Of a stretch of 5,829 nt of DNA, positions 4,394 to 5,829 are shown piece by piece (position 1 is the first letter of the stretch; each line of letters opens with the position of its first letter). Origin of the DNA: Syntrophomonas sp. UBA5432. GTDB taxonomy: Bacteria > Bacillota > Syntrophomonadia > Syntrophomonadales > Syntrophomonadaceae. A program made the position numbers and the translations under genes. The notes under the pieces are model-generated. The model was given only the letters and a program-made list of their open reading frames with translations, made no database searches and was not told the origin of the DNA. The stretch spans positions 1 through 5,829 of the forward strand of contig DIRQ01000015.1 in the NCBI GenBank assembly GCA_002424365.1. The letters are read 5' to 3'.

Positions 4394-5161
4394 CTATCGG
4401 GCCATAAGTACTTTACTTAAAAAGGCCTGGGTTCTTTCGTGCCGGGGATTAACGATTACTTCCTCTGCAGTGCCTTCTTCCACAATTAGGCCTTCATCCA
4501 TGAATATTACCCGGTTGGCTACCTCGCGGGCAAAGCCAATTTCGTGGGTTACTACAACCATGGTCATACGTTCAGAAGCCAAATCCTTCATAACCTGCAA
4601 GACTTCACCGGTTAATTCCGGATCCAGGGCCGAAGTAGGTTCGTCAAAACACATGATGTCCGGTTCCATAGTCAGGGCTCGGGCAATGGCTACCCGCTGC
4701 TGTTGACCACCAGATAGTTCGAAAGGGTAATTATTGGCCTTATCGGAAAGCCCAACTTTTTCTAATAGCTGCCGAGCCTTATCTTCTGCTTCCAGTTTGT
4801 CCACCTGCTTGACCAGCATGGGCGCCAGCATAAGATTTTCCAGTACCGACTTGTGGGGAAAAAGGTTAAAATTCTGAAAAACCATACCCATCTTACGCCG
4901 AATCTGGTCGATTTCCTTATCTGAACTATACACGGCATAGCCATCCGGACTATTACGGGCCATAAATTCCCCTTCAATGGTAATTTCCCCCTGATCTATA
5001 GTTTCCAGGTGATTGAGGCAGCGTAAAAATGTACTTTTCCCTGAGCCAGACGGACCGATAATAGCAATTACCTGGCCTTTTTCTACCTGTAGGGAAACCC
5101 CCTTTAAAACCTTCAGGGAGTCAAACTTTTTATGAATATCAAGTGCTTGTAATATATACAT
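4394..5161 (-). CDS. Polar amino-acid ABC importer, ATP-binding protein (GlnQ/HisP family)
   Basis: This 255-residue ATPase powers an amino-acid importer at the cytoplasmic face of the membrane. All ABC motifs are present, numbered from ATG 5161: Walker A GPSGSGKST (36-44), Q-loop Q96, signature LSGGQQQR (149-156), Walker B IMCFDE (169-174) with the catalytic Glu, the D-loop SALD and H-loop H206 in THE. An insertion between Walker A and the Q-loop (about 66-90) resembles the one in HisP-type ATPases. The start is ATG 5161, with AGGAG 8 nt upstream; the in-frame GTG at 5170 abuts that site and is unlikely. It lies 11 nt downstream of the permease gene, in the same operon. The substrate (Gln, His, Arg, Cys or similar) cannot be told from the sequence. 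Confidence 0.95.
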   Translation of the reverse strand: MYILQALDIHKKFDSLKVLKGVSLQVEKGQVIAIIGPSGSGKSTFLRCLNHLETIDQGEITIEGEFMARNSPDGYAVYSSDKEIDQIRRKMGMVFQNFNLFPHKSVLENLMLAPMLVKQVDKLEAEDKARQLLEKVGLSDKANNYPFELSGGQQQRVAIARALTMEPDIMCFDEPTSALDPELTGEVLQVMKDLASERMTMVVVTHEIGFAREVANRVIFMDEGLIVEEGTAEEVIVNPRHERTQAFLSKVLMAR

Positions 5162-5169
5162 GAGTTTCA

Positions 5170-5174
5170 CTCCT
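5170..5174 (-). promoter_or_regulatory. Ribosome binding site that sets the ATPase start
   Basis: AGGAG (5174-5170) overlaps the permease TAG stop and lies 8 nt before ATG 5161. The in-frame GTG at 5170-5168 shares its last G, so it cannot be initiated from this site. Confidence 0.75.
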
Positions 5175-5814
5175 AACGGTAATAGTCAAACCGGGATTCC
5201 AACCACTTGAAGAATTGCTGAACCGTACCGGTCATAAACAGATAGAAAATGGCGGCGATAATAAAGGGAACAAAAGTATCATCGCGCATAACATGAGTTC
5301 GAGCCACTCTTGATAATTCGCTTATAGCCAGTACATAAATAAGAGCGGTATCCTTCACCAGGTTAATTACCTCATTGCCCATTGGAGGTAGAACTAGTTT
5401 AAAAACCTGGGGTAGTATAATATTCTTCATAGTTTGAAAACGGCTTAAACCCAGCACATCCGCAGCCTCATACTGACCTCGATCGATAGACTGGATACCG
5501 GCTCGAAAAATTTCCGCCAAGTAAGCCGAGTAATTCAGAACAAAAGCCAGGTAGGCAGCAATTTCGCGTTCCAAACGTATGCCGATAGTCATAAGTCCAA
5601 AATACATGAATAGAAGCTGTAATAGTAATGGCGTCCCACGAAACAGCCAGACATAAAACTCCATAAACCATTTCAAAGGTTTAAATTTAGAAATGCGAGC
5701 CATACCCATAAGTATCCCTAGGGGTAGGGCCGCCATCAGGGTTAGAAAAAACAATTTCAGGGTTACCGTCAATCCTTTGAGCATGGATGGCAGCAACATT
5801 AAAATATAATCCAT
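5173..5814 (-). CDS. Polar amino-acid ABC importer, permease (HisM/HisQ family)
   Basis: This integral membrane protein of 213 residues is of typical length for the HisMQ family. Hydrophobic segments lie at about 13-38, 60-78, 85-105, 150-165 and 183-203. The conserved RGTPLLLQ motif is at 59-66. The cytoplasmic EAA loop that docks on the ATPase is at 116-136 (EAADVLGLS and IILPQ). It forms the translocation channel, probably as a homodimer because only one permease gene adjoins the ATPase. The ATG at 5814 has AAAGGGG (5827-5821) 6 nt upstream. It precedes the ATPase gene by 11 nt. The solute-binding protein gene is expected just beyond the right edge but cannot be seen. Confidence 0.95.
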   Translation of the reverse strand: MDYILMLLPSMLKGLTVTLKLFFLTLMAALPLGILMGMARISKFKPLKWFMEFYVWLFRGTPLLLQLLFMYFGLMTIGIRLEREIAAYLAFVLNYSAYLAEIFRAGIQSIDRGQYEAADVLGLSRFQTMKNIILPQVFKLVLPPMGNEVINLVKDTALIYVLAISELSRVARTHVMRDDTFVPFIIAAIFYLFMTGTVQQFFKWLESRFDYYR

Positions 5815-5829
5815 GGTATACCCCTTTAC

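Noticed and set aside
4322..4401. CCCGATA / TATCGGG inverted repeat around the end of the ATPase gene
   Set aside because: Only 7 bp with a 66-nt gap and partly inside coding sequence; likely chance.
5162..5170. GTG at 5170 as the ATPase start
   Set aside because: It directly abuts AGGAG with no spacer, while ATG 5161 is 8 nt away and starts close to the first conserved strand.

Overview
The window looks like a chromosomal piece of an anaerobic Firmicute, probably a clostridial or Peptococcaceae/Syntrophomonadaceae-type organism. This is inferred from a YkuS/UPF0180 protein (a family of Bacilli and Clostridia), an oxygen-sensitive [FeFe]-hydrogenase-type sensor, purine-rich Shine-Dalgarno sites, and a moderately AT-rich composition. 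No mobile-element gene, tRNA, rRNA or CRISPR array was found.

Layout from left to right. (1) Positions 1-185, minus strand: the start of a membrane protein resembling a GT39/ArnT-like glycosyltransferase, cut by the window edge. (2) Positions 186-514: a divergent intergenic region with a REP-like palindrome, a second hairpin, a G-rich heptad repeat, an extended -10 promoter facing left and a SigG-like promoter candidate facing right. (3) Positions 515-751, plus strand: ykuS. (4) Positions 786-3979, minus strand: a two-gene operon. Its first gene encodes a soluble sensor histidine kinase whose input module is two ferredoxin-type [4Fe-4S] motifs, an [FeFe]-hydrogenase H-cluster domain and a four-Cys Fe-S domain. 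Its second gene, 11 nt downstream, encodes a response regulator with an HD-GYP (cyclic-di-GMP phosphodiesterase) output. (5) Positions 3980-4393: a regulatory-looking intergenic region with several perfect inverted repeats, a long-range stem, an orphan Shine-Dalgarno sequence, an intrinsic terminator and a heptad-repeat tract. (6) Positions 4394-5814, minus strand: permease and ATPase of a polar amino-acid ABC importer. The binding-protein gene is not in the window.

The most interesting system is the hydrogenase-like histidine kinase paired with the HD-GYP regulator. The reading is that H2 or redox state sensed at an H-cluster drives kinase activity and phosphotransfer to Asp64 of the regulator, changing cyclic-di-GMP breakdown. 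The four H-cluster cysteine ligands are kept, but the adjacent proton-shuttle cysteine of catalytic enzymes is replaced, which fits a sensory rather than a metabolic role. The ABC importer is a separate transcription unit closed by its own terminator, and nothing here ties it functionally to the sensor.
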